Source: VBAS01 sp035318985 | Lineage (GTDB): Bacteria; Bacteroidota; Bacteroidia; Chitinophagales; Chitinophagaceae | Direction of reading: 5' to 3' | Length of the DNA stretch: 55,050 bases | Assembly (NCBI GenBank): GCA_035318985.1 | Contig: DATHDP010000085.1 | Location: 1 to 55,050 of the forward strand | Program-made: the position numbers and the translations under genes | Notes under the pieces: model-generated | The model's input: only the letters and a program-made list of their open reading frames with translations | Database searches by the model: none | Told to the model about the DNA's origin: nothing | Shown here: piece after piece, positions 34,005 through 43,131 of the stretch | Layout of the letters: every line of letters begins with the position of its first letter | Position numbering within the stretch: the first letter of the stretch is position 1

Positions 34005-35984
34005 TCAAACATCAATTTTCGCATACCGGGCATGACTTTCAATAAATTCCCTTCTGGGACCCACTTCATCGCCCATCAACATACTGAAAACCCGGTCAGC
34101 TTCAGCGGCACTTTCGATCGTCACCAGCTTCAAGGTTCTTGTTTCAGGGTTCATTGTAGTATCCCACAATTGTGTTGCATTCATTTCACCCAATCCTTTG
34201 TATCGCTGAACATTTACACTGTCGTCTTTTCCACCCCCAATTTTTTCAATTAAGGCTTTCCGCTGTTCTTCATTATATGCGTAGGCTTGTTCTTTAGATT
34301 TTTTTACCAAATAAAGAGGAGGTTGGGCGATATAAACGTGACCTTGTTCTACAAGCTCAGTCATATACCGGTAAATAAAGGTTAGGATCAATGTAGCAAT
34401 ATGACTTCCGTCCACATCGGCATCAGTCATAATGATAAGTTTATGATAACGGAGCTTTACAAGATTCAAAGCTTTTGGATCATCAGGAGTTCCAACCGTT
34501 ACACCCAGCGCAGTGTACATATTCCTGATCTCTTCATTTTCGTAGATCTTGTGTTCCATTGCCTTTTCTACATTCAATATTTTTCCACGTAACGGAAGAA
34601 TGGCCTGGAAGCTCCTATCGCGGCCTTGCTTGGCTGTGCCACCGGCACTATCACCCTCAACAAGAAAAAGTTCACATTTTGCAGGATCTCTTTCAGAACA
34701 ATCAGCCAATTTTCCCGGCAAACCGCCGCCGCTTAATACGGATTTTCTTTGAACAAGCTCTCTTGCTTTTTTTGCCGCTGCTCTTGCTTGAGCTGCAAGA
34801 ATTACTTTATTGATAATATTCTTTGCTTCTCTTGGATTTTCTTCAAGATAAGCTTCGAGGACTTTTGATACAGTAGAATCAACAACACCCATCACATCGC
34901 TGTTACCGAGTTTTGTTTTAGTTTGTCCTTCAAACTGTGGCTCGGGAACTTTTACTGATATAATGGAGCTGAGTCCTTCCCGAAAATCATCACCTTCAAT
35001 TTCAACTTTAGCTTTTTCAAAGAGGCCTTGTTTATCTCCATAGCTTTTAAATACTCTTGTCAGTGCACGGCGAAAACCAGATACATGGGTGCCACCTTCA
35101 ATAGTATTAATGTTATTTACATAAGAATAAATATGTTCACTATAAGAATCATTATAGATCATCGCCACTTCAACGGCAACATTAGTAGCTTCATCACGAC
35201 CTTCCACAAAGATCACTTTTGGTAAAAGAGGACTTCTTCCTGCATTGCTGTCAAGCATTTCTACAAACTCAACAATACCCCCTTCGCTGTAAAATGTTTT
35301 TGTGTAAGTTCCATTCTCTTCTTCCTTTTCCCGAAAATCATTCAATACGATCCGTATTCCCTTATTTAAAAAAGATAGTTCGCGAAGACGTGCTTCTAAA
35401 ATATCTTTTTTGTAAACAGTAACAAGAAAGATGCTGTCATCGGGCCAGAATCGAACCGTAGTTCCTGTTTTATTAGTTGTGCCAATTTCACGAACGGGAT
35501 ACTGAGGTACTCCTATCTTATAATCCTGCTCAAACTTTTTTCCTTCACGACAAACCTCTACATGTAAATTTTTACTCAATGCATTTACACAACTTACACC
35601 AACGCCATGTAAACCACCGGAAACTTTATAGGAGTTTTTATCAAACTTACCACCTGCATGCAGCACGGTCATAACAACTTCTAATGCACTTCTTTTTTCT
35701 TTTGTGTGCATCTCGGTTGGAATACCACGGCCATCATCTTCTACCGATACAGAATTATCTTCATAAATGGTAACAACAATATTTTTACAATAACCTGCTA
35801 AGGCTTCATCGATAGAGTTATCGACAACTTCATAAACAAGATGGTGTAAACCTTTCTCACTGATATCGCCGATATACATTGCAGGTCGTTTGCGAACTGC
35901 TTCCAATCCTTCCAGGACCTGGATGCTATCAGCATCATAACCATTACTTACAGGGATAGCTTTTGCTTTGATTTCTTCGCTCAT
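34005..35984 (-). CDS. gyrB: DNA gyrase subunit B
   Basis: 659 residues. GHKL ATPase domain: YEVVDNSIDEALAG (catalytic E52, N56), EDDGRGIP and SGGLHGVGVSCVNALS. Transducer domain about 225-395. TOPRIM: LVEGDSAGGTAKQGRDRSFQ, the EGDSA glutamate and DADVDGSHI metal aspartates. C-terminal QRYKGLGEMN and EVGPRREFIE are GyrB-like. Together with GyrA it introduces negative supercoils. Length and motifs favour GyrB over ParE. It follows the lpxC/fabZ terminator and stands as its own unit. Confidence 0.96.
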   Translation of the reverse strand: MSEEIKAKAIPVSNGYDADSIQVLEGLEAVRKRPAMYIGDISEKGLHHLVYEVVDNSIDEALAGYCKNIVVTIYEDNSVSVEDDGRGIPTEMHTKEKRSALEVVMTVLHAGGKFDKNSYKVSGGLHGVGVSCVNALSKNLHVEVCREGKKFEQDYKIGVPQYPVREIGTTNKTGTTVRFWPDDSIFLVTVYKKDILEARLRELSFLNKGIRIVLNDFREKEEENGTYTKTFYSEGGIVEFVEMLDSNAGRSPLLPKVIFVEGRDEATNVAVEVAMIYNDSYSEHIYSYVNNINTIEGGTHVSGFRRALTRVFKSYGDKQGLFEKAKVEIEGDDFREGLSSIISVKVPEPQFEGQTKTKLGNSDVMGVVDSTVSKVLEAYLEENPREAKNIINKVILAAQARAAAKKARELVQRKSVLSGGGLPGKLADCSERDPAKCELFLVEGDSAGGTAKQGRDRSFQAILPLRGKILNVEKAMEHKIYENEEIRNMYTALGVTVGTPDDPKALNLVKLRYHKLIIMTDADVDGSHIATLILTFIYRYMTELVEQGHVYIAQPPLYLVKKSKEQAYAYNEEQRKALIEKIGGGKDDSVNVQRYKGLGEMNATQLWDTTMNPETRTLKLVTIESAAEADRVFSMLMGDEVGPRREFIESHARYAKIDV

Positions 35985-36102
35985 AAATTGGTGAATCCTC
36001 GCTTAAAAATTGTGTAAATGAAATGCTTGCGAATGTACGGAATTAAGCCCTCTAAAGGGGCATTTAAAAGCCTAATTTTTGGGTATTTTTTAGCACTGGA
36101 GT

Positions 36103-36142
36103 GGATAAAAAATAAGGCTGAAAAAAACAATTTTTCAGCCTT
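36103..36142 (-). terminator. Rho-independent terminator for the lpx operon
   Basis: AAGGCTGAAAAA (36114-36125) and TTTTTCAGCCTT (36131-36142) with a 5-base loop. Read leftward the tail is ATTTTTTATCC. It lies 22 bases after the lpxC/fabZ stop and closes the operon. Confidence 0.87.
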
Positions 36143-36163
36143 ATAAATCATTTGTTTTTGTTG

Positions 36164-37615
36164 TCAAACATTACGTTTTACTATCTGCGCAACAAGGTCC
36201 GCTTCTGTACAAATTTTATTGCCAACATATACAGTTCCTCTCATTTCACATATGCCACGGCGAATGGGCGTAGATAGCTCCATTTTTAAAAGCATTGTAT
36301 CGCCGGGTTTTACCATTTGCTTGAATTTACAATTATCGATCTTCAGGAAATAAGTATCATATGATCCTTCAGGACTCATGTTCATTGCCAATATGCCACC
36401 GCATTGAGCAAGTGCTTCTATTTGTAATACACCCGGCATGATCGGATTTCCGGGAAAATGTCCCTGGAAAAACCATTCATTGAAGGTTACATTTTTTATT
36501 CCAACAATATGCGTATCGCTTAATTCAATGATCTTATCCAGTAATAAAAATGGATAACGGTGAGGTAACTTTTTTTCGATATAGACAAGATCAAAAACTG
36601 GTGGTCTTGTGGGATCATAAACCGGAACACCACGAGTATGCTTTGTTTTCTTTATGTACTGTTTGATCTTTTTTGCAAATTCAACATTGCTGCTATGTCC
36701 GGGCCTGTTTGCAATGATCTTTGCTTTGATAGGGTAACCTACCAATGCAAGATCTCCAACAACATCTAATAATTTATGACGGGCAGGTTCGTTTGGAAAG
36801 CGTAATTCAAGATTATTAAGATAACCTTCGCTTTTTACTTCTATCTTATCTTTTTTAAACACTTTTCTTAATCGTTCCAATTCAACTGCACCTACTGGTT
36901 TATCCACTACAACAATTGCATTGTTTACATCCCCGCCTTTGATAAGATTATTGTCTATCAACATTTCCAATTCATGCAAAAAACAAAAAGTACGACAAGG
37001 AGCGATCTCGGTTTTGAAGTCTGACATATTTTTCAAACCAGCATGCTGCGTTCCAAGAACCGGAGAATTAAAATCTATCAGTGTTGTAACGGAATAATCA
37101 GGTGCAGGCATTGCCACCATATCCACTCTTTTATTTTCATCCTGCAGGTAAATATTTTCATCAATGCAATACCATGTCTTTGATGCATCTTGTTCGCTGA
37201 TACCTGCTTTTTCAATCATGTCAACAAAAGGCTCACTGCTTCCATCCATTATTGGCATCTCTGGTCCGTTCACTTCTACTAAGCAATTGTCAATACCCAT
37301 TCCGACCAAAGCAGCCAGTACATGTTCTACAGTGCTTACTTTGGCACCGTTAAACTCAAGAGTTGTTCCGCGACTAGTATCGGTTACAAGGTCACAATCG
37401 GCTTTTATGATTGGTTTACCTGGAAGATCAATGCGCTGAAACTGGATGCCAAAACCCGGAGTAGCAGGCTTCAAAGTAAGATCAACAAGGACACCGGTAT
37501 GCAAACCAGTACCTGAAATACTTGCTTCGGAGTTTATAGTATGTTGCTTATCAGGGTTGAAAGGCACAGCCATGTTTTCAGCAAGATAATTTTTATTTTC
37601 TATGGGTGAAATCAT
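36164..37615 (-). CDS. lpxC/fabZ: Bifunctional UDP-3-O-acyl-GlcNAc deacetylase / 3-hydroxyacyl-ACP dehydratase (LpxC-FabZ fusion)
   Basis: 483 residues. LpxC part (about 22-322): zinc ligands H98 in STVEHVLAAL, H280 and D284 in RHKLLDVVGDL, and H307 in RPGHSSN. FabZ part (about 345-480): PHRYPFLLLDKI and the catalytic WFFQGHFPGNPIMPGVLQIE (H386, E400). LpxC commits UDP-sugar to lipid A; FabZ dehydrates 3-hydroxyacyl-ACP in fatty acid synthesis and competes for the same precursor. The fusion is usual in Bacteroidota. An alternative start is M15. lpxA, which usually follows, is absent; a terminator and gyrB follow instead. Confidence 0.96.
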   Translation of the reverse strand: MISPIENKNYLAENMAVPFNPDKQHTINSEASISGTGLHTGVLVDLTLKPATPGFGIQFQRIDLPGKPIIKADCDLVTDTSRGTTLEFNGAKVSTVEHVLAALVGMGIDNCLVEVNGPEMPIMDGSSEPFVDMIEKAGISEQDASKTWYCIDENIYLQDENKRVDMVAMPAPDYSVTTLIDFNSPVLGTQHAGLKNMSDFKTEIAPCRTFCFLHELEMLIDNNLIKGGDVNNAIVVVDKPVGAVELERLRKVFKKDKIEVKSEGYLNNLELRFPNEPARHKLLDVVGDLALVGYPIKAKIIANRPGHSSNVEFAKKIKQYIKKTKHTRGVPVYDPTRPPVFDLVYIEKKLPHRYPFLLLDKIIELSDTHIVGIKNVTFNEWFFQGHFPGNPIMPGVLQIEALAQCGGILAMNMSPEGSYDTYFLKIDNCKFKQMVKPGDTMLLKMELSTPIRRGICEMRGTVYVGNKICTEADLVAQIVKRNV

Positions 37616-37687
37616 GCGGACAAAGATACAGTTTGAGAGGGAAAATGGATATTTATGTAACCAGCATTTTGAATTCTTATTAACATT

Positions 37688-37725
37688 CGTTGCGTCGCAC
37701 TCTTGTACGTTTTGTAATTCTATTC
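37688..37725 (+). repeat. Intergenic repeat, GTTGCGTCGCAC family, copy 2
   Basis: Core GTTGCGTCGCACTCTTGTAC (37689-37708) followed by TTTGTAATTCTATTC, the best-preserved right half of the family. It lies in the 122-base gap between lpxD and lpxC/fabZ, inside a same-direction gene pair. Confidence 0.8.
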
Positions 37726-37737
37726 AGCGATAATAAA

Positions 37738-38784
37738 TCAGGACACTCTTTCACTTATTAGTTGTTTTACTATTGCTTCCAACTCTTTAATTCTCTTTTC
37801 CAATTCAGGAAGCTTTCGGCTAATTGCCTGGCTACGCAATGCCGAGGTATAATCATGAGCAGGCGAACCAGTAACTGCCTTGCCTGCCTCCACAGATTTA
37901 CTTACACCACTTTGGGCATTTATCTTTGCGCCGTCTCCAATGTTAATGTGACCAACAATTCCAACCTGGCCTCCGATCATTACACCTTTACCAACTTTTG
38001 TACTTCCGCTAATACCGCTTTGAGCTGCAACAACCGTACTGTTTCCTATTTCTACATTATGTGCGATCTGTATCAGGTTATCAAGCTTGGCACCTGATCT
38101 TATGATCGTAGAACCGATCGTCGCCCTGTCAATTGTTGCATTAGCCCCGATCTCTACATTATCTTCAACAATTACATTTCCTATCTGTGGTACTTTTTTA
38201 AAACTGCCATCTGCTTGTGGTGCAAAACCAAAACCATCACTGCCAATAACAGTACCGGCATGAATGATCACATTATTTCCGATAACACAATCATGATAAA
38301 TTTTCACACCTGCATGAATGATTGAGTTATCTCCAATTTTTACGTTATTGCCGAGGTAGGCATTGGGATAAATTTTTGTTCCATTTCCAACTTTTACATT
38401 ATCGCTGAGATAAGCAAATGCACCAATAAAAACATTTTCGCCATAAGAAGCAGAAGCAGAAATGTAAACCGGTTCTTGTACACCAGTCAATTGTTGCTGC
38501 ATCATTTGCTGATAGGTGCTTAACAATTTTGCAAAAGCAGTATATGCATCCGATACACGGATCAACGTTGCAGTGACAGGTTGTTTTAATTCTAATGCTT
38601 CATTGATAATGATAACTGATGCTTTGGTGCTGTATAAGTATTCTTCGTATTTGGGATTAGCTAAAAAAGCAAGCTGGCCATCTTCTGCCTCTTCAATTTT
38701 TCCAAAAGAATTGACAGAAATATTTGCATCGCCTTCTGTTTTACCATTGATAAGTGCTGCGATCTGTAGTGCCGAAAAAGTCAT
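37738..38784 (-). CDS. lpxD: UDP-3-O-(3-hydroxyacyl)glucosamine N-acyltransferase
   Basis: 348 residues. The N-terminal uridine-binding domain (about 1-100) has EDGQLAFLANPKYEEYLYST. A left-handed beta helix of hexapeptide repeats (about 105-310) follows, with the catalytic histidine in LIQIAHNVEIG (H242). A C-terminal coiled helix (LPELEKRIKELEAIVKQLI) closes the trimer. It adds the second acyl chain in lipid A synthesis. It lies 10 bases after the HD gene. Confidence 0.96.
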   Translation of the reverse strand: MTFSALQIAALINGKTEGDANISVNSFGKIEEAEDGQLAFLANPKYEEYLYSTKASVIIINEALELKQPVTATLIRVSDAYTAFAKLLSTYQQMMQQQLTGVQEPVYISASASYGENVFIGAFAYLSDNVKVGNGTKIYPNAYLGNNVKIGDNSIIHAGVKIYHDCVIGNNVIIHAGTVIGSDGFGFAPQADGSFKKVPQIGNVIVEDNVEIGANATIDRATIGSTIIRSGAKLDNLIQIAHNVEIGNSTVVAAQSGISGSTKVGKGVMIGGQVGIVGHINIGDGAKINAQSGVSKSVEAGKAVTGSPAHDYTSALRSQAISRKLPELEKRIKELEAIVKQLISERVS

Positions 38785-38794
38785 AAGTATGAAA

Positions 38795-40009
38795 CTATCT
38801 TAAATAACAAATGTACTGTTTTTTAACCGGGCTGGCGAGATGCTGATGGATCAAAGCATTGTCAACTTTCGAAATATCTTTTACGCTTCCATCTTTGAAT
38901 AAAATATTTATCCGCTCGTCCTCCGGGTTATAGGTTGTGTTTATTGCTTCACCGGTGAAAACGAAATAATCGGCTTCTTCATTGCTGATACCGAATCTTT
39001 GCACCACCTCTTTTTTCTTTTCGTTAACAAGTGAATTGTCAAACGAGTCGGCCTGCAATCTGACTTTATAAAGTTTCCGGTCAACTAATCCTCTGCAAAG
39101 AGTCGATAGGATCTTATCCGGATGATCCATCCAGTTCTTTACAGTTGCCATTACATCAAAATCGTCAAGCCTACAGAAAGTATCAAGATGTTCTTGTGTT
39201 TTATGATTCCTGGAGGGATTTTGTAAAAAATAATTTAAAGCTGATGTTGCTGCTTCCGTTTTTATTCCTTTTGTAATTAATTCTTTTGCTCTTTGAATAA
39301 TTTTTACCAGCATCATTTCTGCACTGAGCACAGTTTTATGTAAGTATACCTGCCAATACATCAACCGGCGTGAGACCAAAAATTTTTCAATAGAGTAAAT
39401 TGCTTTTTCTTCTACCATTAACTGGCCGTTATGAACAGTCAGCATTTTTATAATGCGATCATAGCCGATCACACCTTCCGATACCCCGGTAAAAAAACTG
39501 TCACGGGTCAGGTAATCCATTCGGTCAACATCTACTTGCCCGGCGATCAACTGGTATAAAAAATTTTTGTGATACTTATTGGTGAAAATATCGATGGCAG
39601 TTTGTAATTGTCCATTGAATTCTTTGTTCAGCACTTGCATTATAAGCAGTGAGATTGCTTCATGGTGAACATCATTGATCAATTCTTTTTCGAGAGTGTG
39701 TGAATATGGCCCATGACCAATATCATGTAATAAAATAGCAACCTTTGCGCCGAGTTCTTCTTCATGAGTAATTTCAATGCCTTTATTCTTTAACTCACTT
39801 AACGCATTACACATAAGATGATAGGCTCCCAATGAATGATGAAGGCGGGAATGAACAGCACCGGGATAAACAAGATGGGCAAATGCCATTTGGTAAATGC
39901 GACGAAGACGTTGATAGTAGGGATGAGCAATAATATCCAATATCAAGGGATGATCGATAGTAATAAAACCATAAACAGGATCGTTGATTATCTTTCTGGT
40001 GTTGGACAT
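38795..40009 (-). CDS. HD-domain phosphohydrolase
   Basis: 404 residues. Metal site: SRLHHSLGAYHL (H57/H58 region) and ILLHDIGHGPYSH (H95, D96), then a later HHEAISL histidine pair and DVDRMDYLTRDS. It is related to dNTP triphosphohydrolases (SAMHD1/dGTPase branch), though many bacterial members have no proven substrate. The N-terminal NDPVYGFITIDHPLI is typical of the Bacteroidota group found beside lpxD. It starts the leftward HD-lpxD-lpxC/fabZ unit. Confidence 0.92.
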   Translation of the reverse strand: MSNTRKIINDPVYGFITIDHPLILDIIAHPYYQRLRRIYQMAFAHLVYPGAVHSRLHHSLGAYHLMCNALSELKNKGIEITHEEELGAKVAILLHDIGHGPYSHTLEKELINDVHHEAISLLIMQVLNKEFNGQLQTAIDIFTNKYHKNFLYQLIAGQVDVDRMDYLTRDSFFTGVSEGVIGYDRIIKMLTVHNGQLMVEEKAIYSIEKFLVSRRLMYWQVYLHKTVLSAEMMLVKIIQRAKELITKGIKTEAATSALNYFLQNPSRNHKTQEHLDTFCRLDDFDVMATVKNWMDHPDKILSTLCRGLVDRKLYKVRLQADSFDNSLVNEKKKEVVQRFGISNEEADYFVFTGEAINTTYNPEDERINILFKDGSVKDISKVDNALIHQHLASPVKKQYICYLR

Positions 40010-40095
40010 GTTGCTGTTTTGTTAAGGCAAGGCCGCAAAACTACAATAGCTGAAGTTATTAAACTAAATTTGAACTCTTCCCGTTTTAAACCGGC

Positions 40096-40150
40096 GAATA
40101 GAATTACTGGAAGTTGAAGAGTGCGACGCAACGAAAGTCTAATAGTAGCA
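40096..40150 (-). repeat. Intergenic repeat, GTTGCGTCGCAC family, copy 3 (inverted)
   Basis: GAATAGAATTACTGG, then AAGAGTGCGACGCAACG (40116-40132), then AAAGTCTAATAGTAGCA. This is the reverse complement of copies 1 and 2 with full flanks. It fills most of the divergent gap between the HD gene and porX. Confidence 0.8.
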
Positions 40151-40184
40151 CGAAAGTTGACTAAATAAAATAAAACCAAACTGA

Positions 40185-41741
40185 ATGGCATTAGCAAAAA
40201 TTCTCTGGGTGGATGATGAAATAGAAAGTCTGCAATCACAAAAACTTTTTCTTGAAAGCAAAGGATACGAGGTACATACGTTGACCAACGGATTTGATGC
40301 TATTGATTACGTAAAAGAAAACCTCGTTGATGTTGTATTGATCGATGAAACGATGCCGGGCATTACCGGGCTGGAAACACTTGCAAAGATCAAAGAAGTG
40401 AGCCAGCAAATTCCCATAGTACTGATAACAAAAAATGAAACAGAGAACCTGATGAATGATGCCATCGGTTCACAGATCAGCGACTACCTGATAAAACCGG
40501 TGAATCCTAACCAGGTATTGCTGAGCCTCAAAAAAATTCTCGACAATAAAAGATTGGTAGCGGAGAAAACGACAACGGCTTACCAGCAACAGTTTCGAAA
40601 TCTTTTTATGGCGCTAAACAGTAGTCCTGATCATAATGAATGGATGGATATTTATAAAAAGCTTGTGTACTGGGAACTTGAAATGGAGAAAAGTGATAGC
40701 CCCGAAATGCAGGAAGTACTGCAGAGTCAGAAAAGTGAAGCGAATACCGAATTCTTCAAATTCATTTCACGCCATTATGCATCATGGGTGAAACCAAAAA
40801 GTGGTGATGGGCCGGTGATGTCACATACCTTGATGCAGTTTAAAGTACTGCCTCATTTGGAAAAAGGAACCCCGCTGTTTTTTATTTTGGTTGATAATCT
40901 TCGTTTTGATCAATGGAAAGCAATACAACCGATGTTTGCGGAAAGCTTTCGTATACTTGAAGAGGATAGTTTTTACAGCATTCTTCCAACTGCAACCCAG
41001 TATTGCCGTAATGCAATTTTTGCAGGCATGTTACCAGTTGATATTGAAAAACAATTTACGGTTCAATGGAAAAATGATGATGAGCAAGGCGGAAAAAATT
41101 TACATGAAGAAGAATTTTTCAGGGCACAATTAAAAAGATTGGGCAAAGGTGATCTGAAAGTTTCTTATACTAAAGTGGTGAATAACCAGGCAGGGCTTGA
41201 TCTGCAAAATAATATTCATAACCTGCTGGGTAATGACCTGAATGTGATAGTGTATAATTTTGTTGATATGCTCAGCCATGCAAGAACTGAAATGGAAGTG
41301 CTGAAAGAACTTGCCAGTGATGAAATGAGTTATCGAAGTCTTACACGCAGTTGGTTTGAACATTCACCGCTACACCAGGCGTTGAAAAAAATAGCTGATA
41401 AGAACATTAAAATTGTTTTAGCCACCGATCACGGAAGTGTGAAAGTGAAAACGGCTTACAAAGTGGTAGGAGATAAACAAACAACTACTAACCTCCGCTA
41501 TAAACATGGCCGCAATTTGAATTATGAACCAAAAGAAGTGCTTGCTTTCCGCGATCCGAGAGAGGCGGGATTGCCGGTGCCGACAGTTAATTCATCGTTC
41601 ATTTTTGCAAAAGAAGATGGGTTCTTATGTTATCCCAATAATTATAATTACTACGTGAATTATTACCGGAATACTTTTCAACACGGCGGAGTGAGTATGG
41701 AAGAAATGATAGTGCCGGTGATAAAGATGCAGAGTAAGTAG
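40185..41741 (+). CDS. porX: PorX-type response regulator with PglZ phosphodiesterase domain
   Basis: 518 residues. Receiver domain about 4-125: acidic pair D10/D11 in WVDDE, phosphoacceptor D54 in VVLIDETMPG, and K107 in YLIKPVNP. A helical linker precedes the PglZ alkaline-phosphatase-superfamily domain (about 210-518) with metal-site candidates D237 in ILVDNLRFDQW, T271 in PTATQYCRN, and D415/H416 in ATDHGS. In Porphyromonas, PorX with the sensor PorY controls T9SS genes, and the PglZ domain hydrolyses oligonucleotides. Two T9SS cargo genes occur in this window. The sensor kinase is not here. Confidence 0.93.
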   Translation: MALAKILWVDDEIESLQSQKLFLESKGYEVHTLTNGFDAIDYVKENLVDVVLIDETMPGITGLETLAKIKEVSQQIPIVLITKNETENLMNDAIGSQISDYLIKPVNPNQVLLSLKKILDNKRLVAEKTTTAYQQQFRNLFMALNSSPDHNEWMDIYKKLVYWELEMEKSDSPEMQEVLQSQKSEANTEFFKFISRHYASWVKPKSGDGPVMSHTLMQFKVLPHLEKGTPLFFILVDNLRFDQWKAIQPMFAESFRILEEDSFYSILPTATQYCRNAIFAGMLPVDIEKQFTVQWKNDDEQGGKNLHEEEFFRAQLKRLGKGDLKVSYTKVVNNQAGLDLQNNIHNLLGNDLNVIVYNFVDMLSHARTEMEVLKELASDEMSYRSLTRSWFEHSPLHQALKKIADKNIKIVLATDHGSVKVKTAYKVVGDKQTTTNLRYKHGRNLNYEPKEVLAFRDPREAGLPVPTVNSSFIFAKEDGFLCYPNNYNYYVNYYRNTFQHGGVSMEEMIVPVIKMQSK

Positions 41742-41897
41742 ACCTAATCCCCTGTCTCCCTAAAGGGAAGACTTAGATTGAAATGTTCTCACATTTGTGG
41801 AAAAGAATTAAATCAGAAAGTTGTTTATAATGTAGTTTCGCAATGAAAGACATTACAATAATAAAACTATAAAAGCCCCTTTAGGGGTTTGGGGTTT
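41742..41897. repeat. MITE-like element A, about 153 bp, abutting the porX stop
   Basis: Left end CCCCTGTCTCCCTAAAGGGA (41750-41769) followed by GACTTAGATTGAAATGTTC. Right end AAAAGCCCCTTTAGGGG (41871-41887) then TTTGGGG. The two ends are inverted copies of one another (CCCCTAAAGGGG core) around about 90 AT-rich bases. The same arrangement and total length recur at 49577-49729. The right end runs up to the start codon of the next gene. Confidence 0.7.
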
Positions 41898-42173
41898 ATG
41901 AAATATACTCAGACAACCATTGATAAATTAGAAACTATTGTTGAAGAAGCCGGCTATGTGCTTCGTTATGAAAGAGGCACTTTCCAAAGCGGCTATTGTA
42001 TATTGGAAGAAAGAAAAGTAGTGGTGCTTAATAAATTTCTCCAACTCGAAGGCCGCATCAATACAATGCTAGATCTGATTCCCCAATTAGGGATCGATAT
42101 TGACTCACTGAGTGACGAATCAAAAAAATTATACAAGGAAGTATTAGTGAAATCCCAGGCAGAAGCAAAATGA
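41898..42173 (+). CDS. Small conserved hypothetical protein
   Basis: 91 residues from the ATG at 41898; an in-frame TTG at 41889 lies inside the repeat and is rejected as the start. MKYTQTTIDKLETIVEEAGY is followed by a beta segment (VLRYERGTFQSGYCILEERK) and a helix ending LYKEVLVKSQ. It looks like a compact soluble alpha/beta protein. I have no family name. It precedes the PhnP-like hydrolase by 53 bases in the same direction and is likely co-transcribed. Confidence 0.8.
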   Translation: MKYTQTTIDKLETIVEEAGYVLRYERGTFQSGYCILEERKVVVLNKFLQLEGRINTMLDLIPQLGIDIDSLSDESKKLYKEVLVKSQAEAK

Positions 42174-42226
42174 TCTTCCATTTCATTTCGATCTGATTCC
42201 AACTTTGTTGTTCGTATTTTTGTTTT

Positions 42227-43006
42227 GTGACTTGTCCGCCACTTAAAATAACTTTCCTCGGTTCCGGTACCAGCGCAGGTGTCCCTATGATAGCATGCGA
42301 CTGTGAAGTATGCACTTCTCCAGATGAAAAAGATACACGACTCCGGCCGAGTATAATGGTGCAATCACCAACCACATCCATTGTAATTGATACCACACCA
42401 GATTTTCGTTACCAGATGTTGCGCCAGAAAGTAAAAAAACTGGATGCTGTTCTTTTCACTCATCCGCATAAGGATCATATTGCTGGACTTGATGATGTAA
42501 GGGCTTTTAATTTTTTCTATAAGCCAGTGATGGAAATTTATTCTAACACATTAACCGAAGCGGCGATCAAAAGGGAATTTCCTTATGTTTTTACTGAAGA
42601 GAAATATCCCGGTGTTCCCGTGATAAATTTAAATACAATCACCAACGAACCATTTATGATCGGTGATATTCCTGTGCAACCGATCATGGTCTGGCATTTA
42701 AAAATGCAGGTGTTTGGTTTTCGTTTTGGAAAGTTTACATATATCACAGATGCTAACCGCATCGAGGAAAGTGAAAAAGAAAAAATAAAAGGAAGTGAAG
42801 TTCTTGTGTTAAATGCACTGCGCAAGCAACATCATATTTCTCATTTTACATTGGCCGAAGCAATTGATGTTGTACAGGAATTGAAAATTCCAAAAGCTTA
42901 TTTTACCCATATTTCTCATCAGCTCGGCAGACATGAAGAAATTGAGGCCGAATTACCAGATGATATTCATCTTGCACATGATGGGCTTGTGTTGGAGTTT
43001 TCATGA
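42227..43006 (+). CDS. PhnP-like metallo-beta-lactamase-fold phosphodiesterase
   Basis: 259 residues from a GTG at 42227; no ATG gives a full N-terminus. LKITFLGSGTSAGVPMIACD starts the fold. CDCEVC is the structural-zinc cysteine cluster of the PhnP branch, and FTHPHKDHIAGLDD is the catalytic HxHxDH motif. YITDANRI and FTHISHQLGRH supply later ligands. PhnP cleaves cyclic phosphodiesters in phosphonate use; other members are general phosphodiesterases. No phn genes are nearby, so the substrate is open. Confidence 0.9.
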   Translation: MTCPPLKITFLGSGTSAGVPMIACDCEVCTSPDEKDTRLRPSIMVQSPTTSIVIDTTPDFRYQMLRQKVKKLDAVLFTHPHKDHIAGLDDVRAFNFFYKPVMEIYSNTLTEAAIKREFPYVFTEEKYPGVPVINLNTITNEPFMIGDIPVQPIMVWHLKMQVFGFRFGKFTYITDANRIEESEKEKIKGSEVLVLNALRKQHHISHFTLAEAIDVVQELKIPKAYFTHISHQLGRHEEIEAELPDDIHLAHDGLVLEFS

Positions 43007-43131
43007 AGTGGGAAATCTGAACAGAAAAGAAGAAGAAATAATCCAAGTCAATATTCTGACTAAGTCTATTCAGTTAAAGTATTATCCACTATTTTCATTT
43101 TTGAATTTTCATAGAATAAGGTTTAATGGTT

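Noticed and set aside
41889..41897. TTG start for the small gene before the PhnP-like gene
   Set aside because: The codons fall inside the repeat end; the ATG at 41898 gives the natural N-terminus.
41742..41897. CRISPR-like or tRNA-like folding of the repeat
   Set aside because: Only two inverted ends with no regular spacers; no cloverleaf or anticodon arm.
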